A DNA stretch of 64,000 nucleotides from Runella sp. SP2 (lineage in GTDB: Bacteria > Bacteroidota > Bacteroidia > Cytophagales > Spirosomataceae). Of the stretch, positions 17,786 to 26,627 are shown piece after piece. The first letter of the stretch is position 1. Each line of letters starts with the position of its first letter. The stretch lies in the NCBI RefSeq assembly GCF_003711225.1, contig NZ_CP031030.1, forward strand, positions 4,216,001 through 4,280,000, read 5' to 3'. The translations under genes and the position numbers were made by a program. The notes below the pieces were generated by a model. It did no database searches. It was given only the letters and a program-made list of their open reading frames with translations, and was not told where the DNA came from.

Positions 17786-18813
17786 ACCCCAATCTGTTCC
17801 GACACCAGATAATCGGGCTGTTTGACGGTATGTTGCTTCACCATCATTTCGCCTAAAAACCCTGCTAGAAAGAGTTGAAATCCGATGACAATGGCCACCA
17901 GCGCCAAGTAAAACAGCGGATTTTCAGTCACATTTCGGTAAGGTTCATGGGTATAAATCAAGTACAGTTTCCTGATAATCAATCCCGTCGTAATCAAAAA
18001 ACCAATCAAAAACGAGAGCGTTCCCCACAGGCCAAAGAAGTGCATGGGCGCTTTACTAAAGCGGTGGACAAAAGTAATCGAAAGTAAGTCCAAAAAGCCA
18101 TTGACAAAACGTTCTAAACCAAACTTCGTGCTTCCATATTTACGTGCGCGGTGTTGCACTACTTTTTCCCCGATTTTACGGAAACCATTCCACTTAGCCA
18201 CCACAGGAATGTAGCGGTGCATTTCGCCATAAAGTGTGATATTTTTTACCACTCGCTGTTTATAGGCTTTCAATCCACAGTTAAAATCGTGAAGATATAC
18301 CCCTGATATACTGCGCGTTACGGCATTAAACAACTTCGTAGGAAGCGTCTTACTGAGCGGGTCATAACGTTTTTGTTTCCAGCCCGATACCAAGTCGTAC
18401 CCGTCTTCAGTAATCATTCGGTACAACTCTGGAATTTCGTCGGGGCTATCTTGGAGGTCAGCATCCATCGTAATAACCACTTTACCTTTTACCACCTGGA
18501 AACCCGTTTGCAAGGCAGGCGTTTTGCCATAATTGCGGTTGAAACGAATTCCTTTAATATTGGGATTATCAACTGCTAATTTTTGAATGATTGACCAAGA
18601 ATCGTCGGAGCTTCCGTCGTCGATAAGCAACACTTCGTAGCTAAATTGATGCTCATCCATCACGCGTTTTATCCACGCAGTAAGTTCAGGCAGAGATTCT
18701 TCTTCGTTGAAAAGTGGTATAACCACCGATATATCGAGGGCTTCGTCAGGCATACTGTCCAAAATCATTTGTGTATCTTGAAGCAAAGCTACAAATTCTT
18801 TCGGTGCTTCCAT
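17782..18813 (-). CDS. GT2-family glycosyltransferase, DPM1/ArnC-like with two C-terminal TM helices
   Basis: 343 residues. A GT-A domain covers about residues 28-250: ISVVIPLFNEEESLPEL, then LLIDDGSSDDSW, then the metal-binding region TMDADLQDSPDEI (DxD). Two membrane helices follow (FFGLWGTLSFLIGFLI and FYLALVAIVIGFQLFLAGF). This is the architecture of polyprenyl-phosphate sugar transferases. It would transfer a sugar from a nucleotide donor to undecaprenyl phosphate on the inner face of the membrane. The gene is monocistronic, its stop codon lies inside the last copy of the 104-bp repeat array, and its terminator lies beyond the array. Confidence 0.92.
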   Translation of the reverse strand: MEAPKEFVALLQDTQMILDSMPDEALDISVVIPLFNEEESLPELTAWIKRVMDEHQFSYEVLLIDDGSSDDSWSIIQKLAVDNPNIKGIRFNRNYGKTPALQTGFQVVKGKVVITMDADLQDSPDEIPELYRMITEDGYDLVSGWKQKRYDPLSKTLPTKLFNAVTRSISGVYLHDFNCGLKAYKQRVVKNITLYGEMHRYIPVVAKWNGFRKIGEKVVQHRARKYGSTKFGLERFVNGFLDLLSITFVHRFSKAPMHFFGLWGTLSFLIGFLITTGLIIRKLYLIYTHEPYRNVTENPLFYLALVAIVIGFQLFLAGFLGEMMVKQHTVKQPDYLVSEQIGV

Positions 18814-18975
18814 TGTCTTTTACAGTTATTGATGTTGCTCACCTTCGGTGAATAAATTACCTTTTCCCAATAAACGTGCCAAAATAGATTGTCATATAAA
18901 TAGCCTCATCCTTTGCTCCAAACGTATTACTTTTACCCTTGAGATAAAAGCATTCTTCCCTTTCAGATTCCAACC

Positions 18976-19788
18976 ATGACCCTTAGCTTACGCCAAAAAC
19001 TACAAAACGGCCAAAATGTCTATGGCACTTGCTTTACGTCCACCTCACCCATGTGGCCCGCAGCGCTCAAAAAAGTAGGGCTTGATTTTGTATTTATTGA
19101 TACCGAACACATTCCGCTAGACCGTGGCGAATTGGCAAAAATGTGCCAAATTTTCCGCGCCTTAGACATTACGCCCATCGTTCGTATTCCCAGCCCCGAC
19201 CCATTTTTGGCTTGTCAAGTGATTGACGGCGGTGCGTTGGGAGTGGTAGCACCTTATTTAGAATCAGTTACCCAAATTCGCGAGCTGGTAGGTGGCGTAA
19301 AGTACCGCCCACTGAAAGGCGAAGTACTGCACCAATACCTCCACGAAGGCGCAGAAATGCCTGCCGAACTTGCGCAATATATTTCCAATCACAACGCCGC
19401 CAACATTTGCATTGCCAACATCGAAAGTGTACCTGCCCTCGAACGCCTCGACGATTTGCTGTCGGTCAAAGGCTTAGATGCCGTGTTCATTGGCCCGCAC
19501 GATTTGTCGGTGAGTCTGGGCTTGCCCGAGCAGTATGACCATCCCGTTTTTGAAGAAGCCGTTCGTACCATCATTCATAAAACCCGCGCTCATGGCCTCG
19601 CGATTGGCATTCATTTTTCGCTGGAACCCGAGCGCCAAATCAAATGGATCAACGAAGGCGCCAATATTGTGGTGCATAGTTTTGACATTGCCCTCTTTAC
19701 CCAACGCCTCCGTCATGACCTTTCGGTGATTAAACAAGCCGTTGGAGACGCCGTACAATCCGATGCTTCACCCAATTTAGTCATCTGA
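18976..19788 (+). CDS. HpcH/HpaI-family class II aldolase
   Basis: 270 residues of the metal-dependent HpcH/HpaI aldolase/citrate lyase fold. VYGTCFTSTSPMWPAALKK at the start, DFVFIDTEHIPLDR, and AVFIGPHDLSVSLGLP mark substrate- and metal-binding loops of the TIM barrel. Family members cleave or form 2-keto-3-deoxy-sugar acids or related compounds, releasing pyruvate-type products. It is the first of three closely spaced plus-strand genes (aldolase, Gfo/Idh/MocA dehydrogenase, phosphatase), which suggests a sugar-acid pathway. The actual substrate is not evident. Confidence 0.9.
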   Translation: MTLSLRQKLQNGQNVYGTCFTSTSPMWPAALKKVGLDFVFIDTEHIPLDRGELAKMCQIFRALDITPIVRIPSPDPFLACQVIDGGALGVVAPYLESVTQIRELVGGVKYRPLKGEVLHQYLHEGAEMPAELAQYISNHNAANICIANIESVPALERLDDLLSVKGLDAVFIGPHDLSVSLGLPEQYDHPVFEEAVRTIIHKTRAHGLAIGIHFSLEPERQIKWINEGANIVVHSFDIALFTQRLRHDLSVIKQAVGDAVQSDASPNLVI

Positions 19789-19838
19789 CGTAGTGAAAAC
19801 CCAAAATCTCAATATATTCATTGAAAATTTTCGCTTTT

Positions 19839-20819
19839 ATGGAACATATCAACTGGGGAATGATTGGTTGTGGCAACGTAACCGAAAAAAAAAGTGGGCC
19901 TGCTTTTAGCAAAGTGCCCCATTCATCGCTCGTCGCTGTCATGGGTCGCGACGCCCAAAAAGCCGCCGATTATGCCCAACGTCACGGTGTACCCAAATGG
20001 TACAACGATGTCGATGAACTTATCAACGACCCCGACGTCAATGCCATCTACATTGCTACCCCACCCAACGTTCACCTCGAATATGCCGCTAAGGCCATGA
20101 AGGTTGGGAAAGCCGTGTATGTAGAAAAACCGATGGCGCTCAGTGCCGACGAATGCGAACAAATGAACCAAATCAGTCGCGAAACGGGTGTGCCGTTGTT
20201 TGTGGCCTACTATCGTCGTCAGTTGCTTTACTTTCTCAAAATCAAAGAATTGGTGGACCAAAAAGCGATTGGCGATATACGTTTGGTAAAAATTCAAATT
20301 CATTACAACCCCTACTCCGAGGAAATTGGGGACGGAGCCCAACCGCGTTGGCGCGTTGACCCTGCGATTTCGGGTGGAGGTCATTTCCACGATTTGGCGT
20401 CACACCAGTTCGACTTGTTAGAATACATTTTTGGCCCTATTGCATCGGCCAAAGGCATTAGCAGAAACCAAGCTGGCCTGTACCAAGCCGACGACATTGT
20501 AGTTGCCTCTTTTGAATTTGAGTCGGGCGTATTGGGAACGGGCAGTTGGTGCTATACCCTCAACCCCGAGCAACGCCTCGACGAATCGGAATTGATTGGT
20601 TCAAAAGGGAAGATTACCTTTTCATTTTTTGAGCGCTTCACCATCCGCGTTGAAACCGCCGAAGGTACCGAAACCTTTGAAATACCGTACCCTGAGCACG
20701 TTCAGCAACCTCTTATTGAAACGATTGTTCAACAACTCAGGGGTGAAGGCACCTGCCCAAGCACGGGTGAAACTGGCGCTCGCGCCAACCTCCTCATGGA
20801 TCAAATTGTACAATCATAA
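19839..20819 (+). CDS. Gfo/Idh/MocA-family NAD(P)-dependent oxidoreductase
   Basis: About 326 residues. The preferred ATG is at 19839; an upstream TTG at 19821 would add six residues. The Rossmann motif WGMIGCGNVTEKKSG at the N-terminus, the cofactor/substrate motif YVEKPMAL (Lys of the EKP signature near residue 95), and a C-terminal alpha/beta domain with HFHDLASHQFDLLEYIFG containing the usual catalytic His/Asp positions define the family. It likely oxidises or reduces a sugar or inositol-like compound. It sits 50 bp after the aldolase and 15 bp before the phosphatase and is probably co-transcribed with both. Confidence 0.93.
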   Translation: MEHINWGMIGCGNVTEKKSGPAFSKVPHSSLVAVMGRDAQKAADYAQRHGVPKWYNDVDELINDPDVNAIYIATPPNVHLEYAAKAMKVGKAVYVEKPMALSADECEQMNQISRETGVPLFVAYYRRQLLYFLKIKELVDQKAIGDIRLVKIQIHYNPYSEEIGDGAQPRWRVDPAISGGGHFHDLASHQFDLLEYIFGPIASAKGISRNQAGLYQADDIVVASFEFESGVLGTGSWCYTLNPEQRLDESELIGSKGKITFSFFERFTIRVETAEGTETFEIPYPEHVQQPLIETIVQQLRGEGTCPSTGETGARANLLMDQIVQS

Positions 20820-20834
20820 GTCAGAGCCTTTACT

Positions 20835-22232
20835 ATGAAAGTTATCCAAAACTCAGGCGTTTTTGGCCTCCTACTGGGCAGTTTTTTAGCCCTAACGAGC
20901 GCGGCCCAAACGCACAAACCTTACACGCCAAGCCCCTATCCCGACCGCGTCATTTTGGGATGGCAAGAAAATAACGCCGCCACGTCGCAGTCGGTCAACT
21001 GGCGAACAGATTCTACCATTGTTGCGGCGATTGGTGCTATCCACGAAGCCGACGCCTCTCCCGATTTTGTCAAAAAGGCGACCATTGTACCTGCCACCAC
21101 CGAAACTGTTGTCGTGGACGGCAAGCGGGTGCTTTATCATACGGTTCATTTTACCAACCTCAAACCCAACACCAAATACAGCTACCGTGTGGGCTCGGGC
21201 GAATATTGGAGCGAGTGGTTTCATTTCAAAACAGCCAACGACCAAGCTGTGCCTTTTTCGTTTTTGTATTTTGGAGATGCCCAAAACGACATTCGTTCGC
21301 TCTGGTCGCGTACCATTCGGGGGGCGTATTCAGCCATGCCTTCTGTAAGCTTAATGATTCACGCGGGCGACCTCATAACAACCTCCAACGCCGATTGGCA
21401 ATGGGGCGAGTGGTTTGAAGCTGGCGGCTGGATCAACGGCATGGTTCCAACCCTAGCAAGCCCAGGCAATCACGAATATTTCCGCGACCCCGCTGGCAAA
21501 TCGTCACTATCTATCCACTGGCGGCCGTCGTTTGTTTTACCAGAAAATGGCCCATCAGGACTCAAAGAAACCGCCTACTACTTTGATTATCAAGGCGTAC
21601 GTTTTGTTTCTTTAAACTCTCAAGCCGCCTTGCTTGATGCGAATGTATTGGAAGAACAAGCCAAATGGTTGGTAAGCGTATTGGAAAAAAAACCCAATCG
21701 TTGGACAATTGTGACGCACCACCACCCGATTTATTCGACCGCCAACGGGCGTAACAACGATGAATGGCGTTTAAAAATGGAACCTATTTACAAAAAACAC
21801 AACGTCGATTTGGTTTTACAAGGCCACGACCATACCTATGGGCGCGGGCTTAACATGCCTTTGGGCCAAAGTCGAAAATACCCTGATGGCCCCATTTATG
21901 TGGTGTCGGTCAGCGGGCCCAAAATGTACACGATTGGCTTGCAAGACTGGATGGATAGGGCAGGTTCTAACACGCAATTGTACCAAATCATTTCGGTCGA
22001 TGGCAACAAGCTTTCGTATAAAGCCTATACGGTGGCGGGAGAGCTTTACGATGTTTTTGACTTAACCAAAAATGCGGGTGGCCGCAATAAATTAATCGAC
22101 ACCGCTCCTAAGTTAGCGCCCGAGCGCCTCGCTTTGCCAGAGACCTACCTCAACCGTTTTACCCCCGAGCAAATCAAGGAGTACGAAAACCGATTTAAGG
22201 AATACAAAGCACGTAAAGACAAGAAAAAATAA
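20835..22232 (+). CDS. Secreted purple-acid-phosphatase-like metallophosphoesterase
   Basis: 465 residues with a signal peptide (GVFGLLLGSFLALTSAAQ). A fibronectin-III-like purple acid phosphatase N-terminal domain (about 28-125, ending in LKPNTKYSYRVGSGEYWSEW) precedes a calcineurin-like phosphatase domain. The metal ligands are visible in order: FGDAQ, HAGDLI, PGNHEYF, THHHPIYS, QGHDHTYGR. The C-terminus is Lys-rich. It hydrolyses phosphate esters or anhydrides in the periplasm or outside the cell. It is the last gene of the aldolase-dehydrogenase operon; a 16-bp hairpin at 22261-22302 follows. Confidence 0.9.
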   Translation: MKVIQNSGVFGLLLGSFLALTSAAQTHKPYTPSPYPDRVILGWQENNAATSQSVNWRTDSTIVAAIGAIHEADASPDFVKKATIVPATTETVVVDGKRVLYHTVHFTNLKPNTKYSYRVGSGEYWSEWFHFKTANDQAVPFSFLYFGDAQNDIRSLWSRTIRGAYSAMPSVSLMIHAGDLITTSNADWQWGEWFEAGGWINGMVPTLASPGNHEYFRDPAGKSSLSIHWRPSFVLPENGPSGLKETAYYFDYQGVRFVSLNSQAALLDANVLEEQAKWLVSVLEKKPNRWTIVTHHHPIYSTANGRNNDEWRLKMEPIYKKHNVDLVLQGHDHTYGRGLNMPLGQSRKYPDGPIYVVSVSGPKMYTIGLQDWMDRAGSNTQLYQIISVDGNKLSYKAYTVAGELYDVFDLTKNAGGRNKLIDTAPKLAPERLALPETYLNRFTPEQIKEYENRFKEYKARKDKKK

Positions 22233-22260
22233 CTCGACTCCCCCTTTTAGAAGGGCCAAA

Positions 22261-22302
22261 CTATTTCTTCCCAAAACTTTTGAAACTTTTGGGAAGAAAT
22301 AG
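22261..22302 (+). terminator. Hairpin after the phosphatase operon
   Basis: CTATTTCTTCCCAAAA and its reverse complement form a perfect 16-bp stem with a 10-nt loop. There is no T-run. It shares the CTTCCC-AAA/TTT-GGGAAG plan with the hairpin at 22957-22989, so it may belong to a dispersed palindrome family that also serves as a transcription stop. Confidence 0.55.
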
Positions 22303-22495
22303 TGAAATTATAATAGTATGTTTGTTGTTAGAAAGTCTATCAGCATACCAAATTTTCTGTTTTTGTTCGCTTCCCTTTAGTTGTACAATCACACAAGGCA
22401 ATTAATCTACGCCGTCAAACCGCATTCTTTAATTCTTTGGTATCTCTGCTACACAATTTAATTCAAAGAAATACCATCATTAAACCAAGTACCAA
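22303..22495 (+). other. AT-rich leader upstream of the cold-shock-domain gene
   Basis: No ORF. Near its end, TTTGGTAT and AAATACCA arms are separated by about 20 nt and could form a hairpin close to the start codon. Long leaders are common in cold-shock mRNAs, but no specific motif is recognisable. Confidence 0.35.
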
Positions 22496-22942
22496 ATGAG
22501 CGGATCAAAAACAACATTTACCAAGAAAGAGCGCGAACAAAAAAAAATAAAGAAACGTAAAGGAAAAGAAGAACGAAAAGAAGAACGGTTGGCCTCGTCT
22601 AGCAAAGGAAAAGGACTAGAAGACATGATGGCCTACGTGGACGAAAATGGCAACTTATCGAGCGTGCCACCTTCACTTGTTAAAAAACAACCTGAAAAGC
22701 CCCGCGAGTATTCGCCCGAGATTCAAAATGCCGAGGAAGATGCTTCGGAGCGCATTGGTAGTGTTCATTTTTTCAACGAGCAAAAAGGGTACGGTTTTAT
22801 TAAAGACGCGAAGACCAACGAAAGTATTTTCGTACATATCAACGAATTGAAAGAGCCTGTTAAAGAGAAAGACAAAGTATCTTTCCAAATAAAAATGCGC
22901 CCCAAAGGCCCCGTGGCAGTTGAGGTCAAGAAAATAGGGTAA
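22496..22942 (+). CDS. Cold-shock-domain protein with basic N-terminal extension
   Basis: 148 residues. The first 45 are extremely rich in Lys/Glu/Arg (TKKEREQKKIKKRKGKEERK), probably a disordered or helical RNA-binding extension. The C-terminal part (about 78-148) is a CspA-type OB-fold with RIGSVHFFNEQKGYGFIK (RNP1: KGYGFI) and SIFVHINEL (RNP2: FVHI). The protein should bind single-stranded RNA or DNA in the cytoplasm. It is twice the length of CspA because of the extension, a form seen in Bacteroidota. It is monocistronic and convergent with the next hydrolase gene. Confidence 0.93.
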   Translation: MSGSKTTFTKKEREQKKIKKRKGKEERKEERLASSSKGKGLEDMMAYVDENGNLSSVPPSLVKKQPEKPREYSPEIQNAEEDASERIGSVHFFNEQKGYGFIKDAKTNESIFVHINELKEPVKEKDKVSFQIKMRPKGPVAVEVKKIG

Positions 22943-22956
22943 TTTTGTCCTGATTC

Positions 22957-22989
22957 ACCTTCCCGAAAGTTTAAAACTTTCGGGAAGGT
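22957..22989. terminator. Bidirectional terminator-like palindrome between convergent genes
   Basis: ACCTTCCCGAAAGTTT and its reverse complement form a near-perfect hairpin between the cold-shock gene stop (22942) and the minus-strand hydrolase stop (22997). Confidence 0.6.
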
Positions 22990-22996
22990 CGTAAAA

Positions 22997-25411
22997 TCAT
23001 TTCTTCATTAGCCAAATTTCGGTCACTTGCGGGCCTTGGCCACCTTCGCCACACGTCCAAATAAACGTTACTTTCCCGTCGGCAGTGGATTTCTGGGGAA
23101 CATCAAACTCAAAAAGAGGCTCTTCACCCGTTTGAAAAAAATCATGAATCACTGCCCCATCATCCGTCGTTAGTTTCATTCGTGACCGAAAACGCCCCGT
23201 GTAAGAAATCCGCATTCGGTAGGTTGCCTTGGGGTCTAGCTCGTTGTAAGCAATCTTTAACGGCTCCTCGTACAAGGTTTTTACCTGCTTCATCCACGCT
23301 CTTGGCGTTACTTGTCCTTTAAAACCTGTTGCCCTGATTTCGTCCACCCACTCTTCCCCTACAATTCCAACGCCAAAACTTACCCTCGGCGACTGCAAAC
23401 TACCTGGATCTTTCTCCCACGAAACGTCCGAAACTACCCGATGCCAGCTTTCAGGCGAGCCAAAGTGGTCGTAAAAACCTCCCGCGCCTGGGTCAGTGCG
23501 GTGGAGCAATTGGTAGATTTTCTGTTGACGTTCGGCTTCATTGTTCAGTTTTTCGATATTACCCAACTCGTCCAACAACCAGGGCGAATCGTTGAGGGGT
23601 AGGTCGATATTGTCCACAAAATTTCCACGTCCCGACACCGCCCCGTGGCGTTCAACCGTCAGCTGTGCGCCAATACTTTTGAAAAGAGAATCGGCCAAAT
23701 CAATACATTTTTGACGGTATTCGGGCAAAACTGGGGCTTTCCAAGCACGCTCCAGGGTCGTTTTGGCTTGTTGAATCGCCATCAGAGAATTTCCTTTGAC
23801 CGCCCCTCGTAGTGCATCTTTTGCTTGTTGTTCCAATTCGTTTTCGTACAACAACCGACGGCGCGTGTAAGCATCATAATACGCCCGAATCAGCCCCATT
23901 TGAAAACGAGGATTTTGCAAAACTGCCAACGATGCCTTCTGCTCCATGGCTTGCCATTGCATCAGGGTTCTTTCCACCGACTCGTTGGTCAATAACGGCC
24001 CACGAAACGTATTTTCGAGTGAAATAAGCCCCTGTGCTACTGTTTCTTGGTAATCCATTCCGACAAACAAACGCGCATAATCGCGAAGCGTCTCAATGAC
24101 GGGCGTTTCGGGATTCCAATCTTGGTCGCTCCACACAAATTTATTCACGTCGTCGTTGGTACCTTCTGAGTAGCTGATGCTCCCAACGCCGTATTCGTCC
24201 AAGGCATTGTGAATTGTTTTTTCGTCGTGCGGGCGAGGGTTAATACTTTCACGACCAAGGGTTTGCGCAAAAACCAAATCCCAATGAGGAACGGGGTATT
24301 GAGAACTGTAATTGTGGGTAATATCGGGGTAATGTCGAATCGGAATCGACGCTTTGGTAATGCGACGAATTTCTTGCACGGGCATTTTTACCCACGGCCC
24401 AAACACCACTCCGCCAAACCACGGATACACTCGATTAACCTGAGCAAAAAACGAATCGAACCACTTTTTACTAGGTTTGAATACCTGCGGCGACACCCAT
24501 ATTTTGGCTTTGGGATGGTATTTTTTCAAAACCACCGACATTTTTTGAAGCCACGCAAACATAATATCGGGTTCTAAATCGCCTGGGTCGCCCCCTGGCA
24601 CAAAGACGTGATCGAGCTTTGGAATGGCCGAAAACACTTTATGACGCTCGTCAAGTTCGCTTTGAATGGAATCGGGATGGGTATAGTTTGACCCCATGTT
24701 GGGGTACCACATCCAAACGTCCAGTCCATACTCTTTACAAATCCGCGATTGCTCCCGAATCATATCCATGGCAGGCAGTTTCATGTGCCCACTTTTCACG
24801 TCATCATCGGTGCGAGGCGGAACAAGTTCGATGCTATTGGCTCCAAAAAGGGCAAGCTCACGAATGTATTGGTCAAATTGTGCCACCGAAAAGGCGTCAT
24901 AGGCATTGGTTTTAGGTCGGTAGCCCAGCTGATGTCCCCTCACGGGATAGCGCGGACTCGTGGCTAGTTGTACCTCCTCGTCGATGGTTATTTTTTGGGG
25001 GTACATGGCTAATTTTCGGAGCAAACGCCCGACTCCGTACAAAACACCGCGCGCATCTTTACCCACTATCAACACAGCTTGCGATGCGGGAATCACCACC
25101 AATTTAAACCCTTCGGCTGAGAGAGTGGGCAGTTTTAGTACCTCCTTTTGCCATGATACTGGCAAGTTTTTTACCTCTTTTTCCAGTGCAATCACCACCA
25201 GCGGCGTAGCAGTGGTTGGTAGTTTATCCGTTACTTCCCACGTTACTTGGGTTCGTTTTTGTACCTCTTCTTGAAGTACTTCAACGCTTCGGCGCAGTAC
25301 TTGTTTGTCCGAAATAGAAGTATAGATGCGCGCATTCGTGAGGTCAATGGGTTTTGCCAAACCCATAAACGCCGTCAAAAAAGCTATCAATAATAGTGTC
25401 AATCTTGTCAT
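22997..25411 (-). CDS. Large secreted glycoside-hydrolase-like protein, family not recognised (paralogue A)
   Basis: 804 residues with a signal peptide (LTLLLIAFLTAFMGLAKP). Residues about 25-150 look like the alpha/beta N-terminal domain seen before GH20 and GH67 barrels (VGKDARGVLYGVGRLLRKL). A TIM-barrel-like region follows with PVRGHQLGYRPKTNAYDAF, HVFVPGGDPGDLEPD, RHYPDITHN, LGRESINPRP and EGTNDDVNKFVWS. A helical and then a beta-sandwich C-terminus end the protein. A paralogue with the same ordered motifs lies at 47298-49625. Conserved acids around the barrel suggest glycosidase activity, but I cannot name the family or substrate. It lies 19 bp downstream of the metallophosphoesterase gene, in an amino-sugar catabolic neighbourhood. 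Confidence 0.75.
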   Translation of the reverse strand: MTRLTLLLIAFLTAFMGLAKPIDLTNARIYTSISDKQVLRRSVEVLQEEVQKRTQVTWEVTDKLPTTATPLVVIALEKEVKNLPVSWQKEVLKLPTLSAEGFKLVVIPASQAVLIVGKDARGVLYGVGRLLRKLAMYPQKITIDEEVQLATSPRYPVRGHQLGYRPKTNAYDAFSVAQFDQYIRELALFGANSIELVPPRTDDDVKSGHMKLPAMDMIREQSRICKEYGLDVWMWYPNMGSNYTHPDSIQSELDERHKVFSAIPKLDHVFVPGGDPGDLEPDIMFAWLQKMSVVLKKYHPKAKIWVSPQVFKPSKKWFDSFFAQVNRVYPWFGGVVFGPWVKMPVQEIRRITKASIPIRHYPDITHNYSSQYPVPHWDLVFAQTLGRESINPRPHDEKTIHNALDEYGVGSISYSEGTNDDVNKFVWSDQDWNPETPVIETLRDYARLFVGMDYQETVAQGLISLENTFRGPLLTNESVERTLMQWQAMEQKASLAVLQNPRFQMGLIRAYYDAYTRRRLLYENELEQQAKDALRGAVKGNSLMAIQQAKTTLERAWKAPVLPEYRQKCIDLADSLFKSIGAQLTVERHGAVSGRGNFVDNIDLPLNDSPWLLDELGNIEKLNNEAERQQKIYQLLHRTDPGAGGFYDHFGSPESWHRVVSDVSWEKDPGSLQSPRVSFGVGIVGEEWVDEIRATGFKGQVTPRAWMKQVKTLYEEPLKIAYNELDPKATYRMRISYTGRFRSRMKLTTDDGAVIHDFFQTGEEPLFEFDVPQKSTADGKVTFIWTCGEGGQGPQVTEIWLMKK

Positions 25412-25430
25412 AAAAAAGAGCTTTTACCCG

Positions 25431-26363
25431 TCAAAATTTTAACACTTTGGGGCGAATTTCAGGCACATCGTAGTCTTTATTGTCCTGCGGGAATCCTACT
25501 TCTTTGGGCGAAGGGCCGACCCACTGCGACTTCTTCCCTGACATAGTAATTTTGCCTTTTTTAGAAATTTCAATCACTGTAAACAGCGGGTCGCGGTAAG
25601 GAGCAGTGTATTTTATCCATTTGAAATTTTTATCGACTTCCTCGCTGTAACGAACGCGACCGTACTCTTCCCCAAGCCATTTGTAAGACATAGAGTTGAT
25701 GCAAACGTACCAGATTCCGTTGATGTTATCGGCGCGGTCGTAGTGAATGTGGCCGTAGAAATTGGCAATCACTTTGTTCTTTTTCGCCTTTGCATTGTGG
25801 TTTTCAAGAATTTGTCGAATTTCTTCGGCATTGTCAACCCCGTCTTTTCCCAAACCTTGATGCGAGAAAATCACAATCGGGCCTTTGGCTTTGGCGAGTT
25901 CGTCGCGTAGCCACGCTATTTGCGGCGGGTTCAAGTGCTCTTGGTAGCCTTTCACGTCAGGCGATTTTTTGTCGTTGCCGTCTAGGACGATAAAATTGAA
26001 TCCTTTTTGCTCAAACGAATAATACGACGAAGTCATTTTTCGGTACTCCAACGCCTGTTTCAGCGAAAATCCACCGTCCATTTCGTGGTTACCAATGACG
26101 TGGTATTTTGGTCCTGCGAAACTATTCCAAATCTCAAAACCGTAGGCATACTTGGGCGCGGGGGTTCCGAAATCGCCCAAGTCAACGACAAAATCGGGTT
26201 TGGCCGTTTTCATACTGTCCACAAAGGCCGTCAAGCGTTCTTTGGCATCGTGCATCGTCGGAACGTGTACGTCCGAAAGCGCACCGAACTTTACTTTTTG
26301 CGCCTCTGCTGGGGCTTGGAATCCCCACAATGCAAGGCAGAGACAAATGAGTTGTTTTCGCAT
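25431..26363 (-). CDS. Secreted calcineurin-like metallophosphoesterase
   Basis: 310 residues with a signal peptide cleaved after PAEAQ. The metal-binding motifs are in order: GALSDVHVP (D-x-H), DLGDFG, VIGNHEMDGG, IFSHQGLG, FYGHIHYDR. This is a single-domain phosphatase unlike the fibronectin-bearing phosphatase at 20835-22232. The substrate is unknown; phosphorylated sugars or phosphodiesters are possible. It is transcribed just ahead of the unnamed hydrolase (19 bp gap), so the two form an operon. The GTCAGAC repeat cluster lies immediately upstream of its start codon. Confidence 0.9.
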   Translation of the reverse strand: MRKQLICLCLALWGFQAPAEAQKVKFGALSDVHVPTMHDAKERLTAFVDSMKTAKPDFVVDLGDFGTPAPKYAYGFEIWNSFAGPKYHVIGNHEMDGGFSLKQALEYRKMTSSYYSFEQKGFNFIVLDGNDKKSPDVKGYQEHLNPPQIAWLRDELAKAKGPIVIFSHQGLGKDGVDNAEEIRQILENHNAKAKKNKVIANFYGHIHYDRADNINGIWYVCINSMSYKWLGEEYGRVRYSEEVDKNFKWIKYTAPYRDPLFTVIEISKKGKITMSGKKSQWVGPSPKEVGFPQDNKDYDVPEIRPKVLKF

Positions 26364-26374
26364 ATTTTCACAGA

Positions 26375-26624
26375 GGTCAGAGGGTAGTCAGACCGTTTAT
26401 GTTTAAAATTTGTTATTTGGGTCTGACTATCGTCTGACCCAAATAGGCTTGATGTTATACGCAGGTCAGACGACAGTCAGACCGTTTGCTAGTTTGCTAT
26501 CACCTGATTTGGGGTCTGACTATCGTCTGACCCAAATAGGCTTGATGTTATACGCAGGTCAGACGACAGTCAGACCGTTTGCTAGTTTGCTATCAAATGC
26601 TTTAGGTCTGACTACCGTCTGACC
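26375..26624. repeat. GTCAGAC-type repeat cluster, six alternating units (93-bp tandem)
   Basis: Units at 26375-26394, 26420-26439, 26464-26483, 26513-26532, 26557-26576 and 26605-26624 alternate between GGTCAGAC-type and GGTCTGAC-type orientation. The block starting at 26420 is repeated from 26513 with a 93-bp period and almost no change. The 20-bp unit is the same as at 13263-13345. The cluster fills the whole gap between two minus-strand genes (stop at 26628, start at 26363). It encodes a repeated peptide on the plus strand that is an artefact. Confidence 0.92.
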
Positions 26625-26627
26625 CTG

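Noticed and set aside
26410-26622. 70-residue plus-strand ORF with an internal duplication
   Set aside because: It is a translation of the GTCAGAC repeat cluster and has no start signal or family features.
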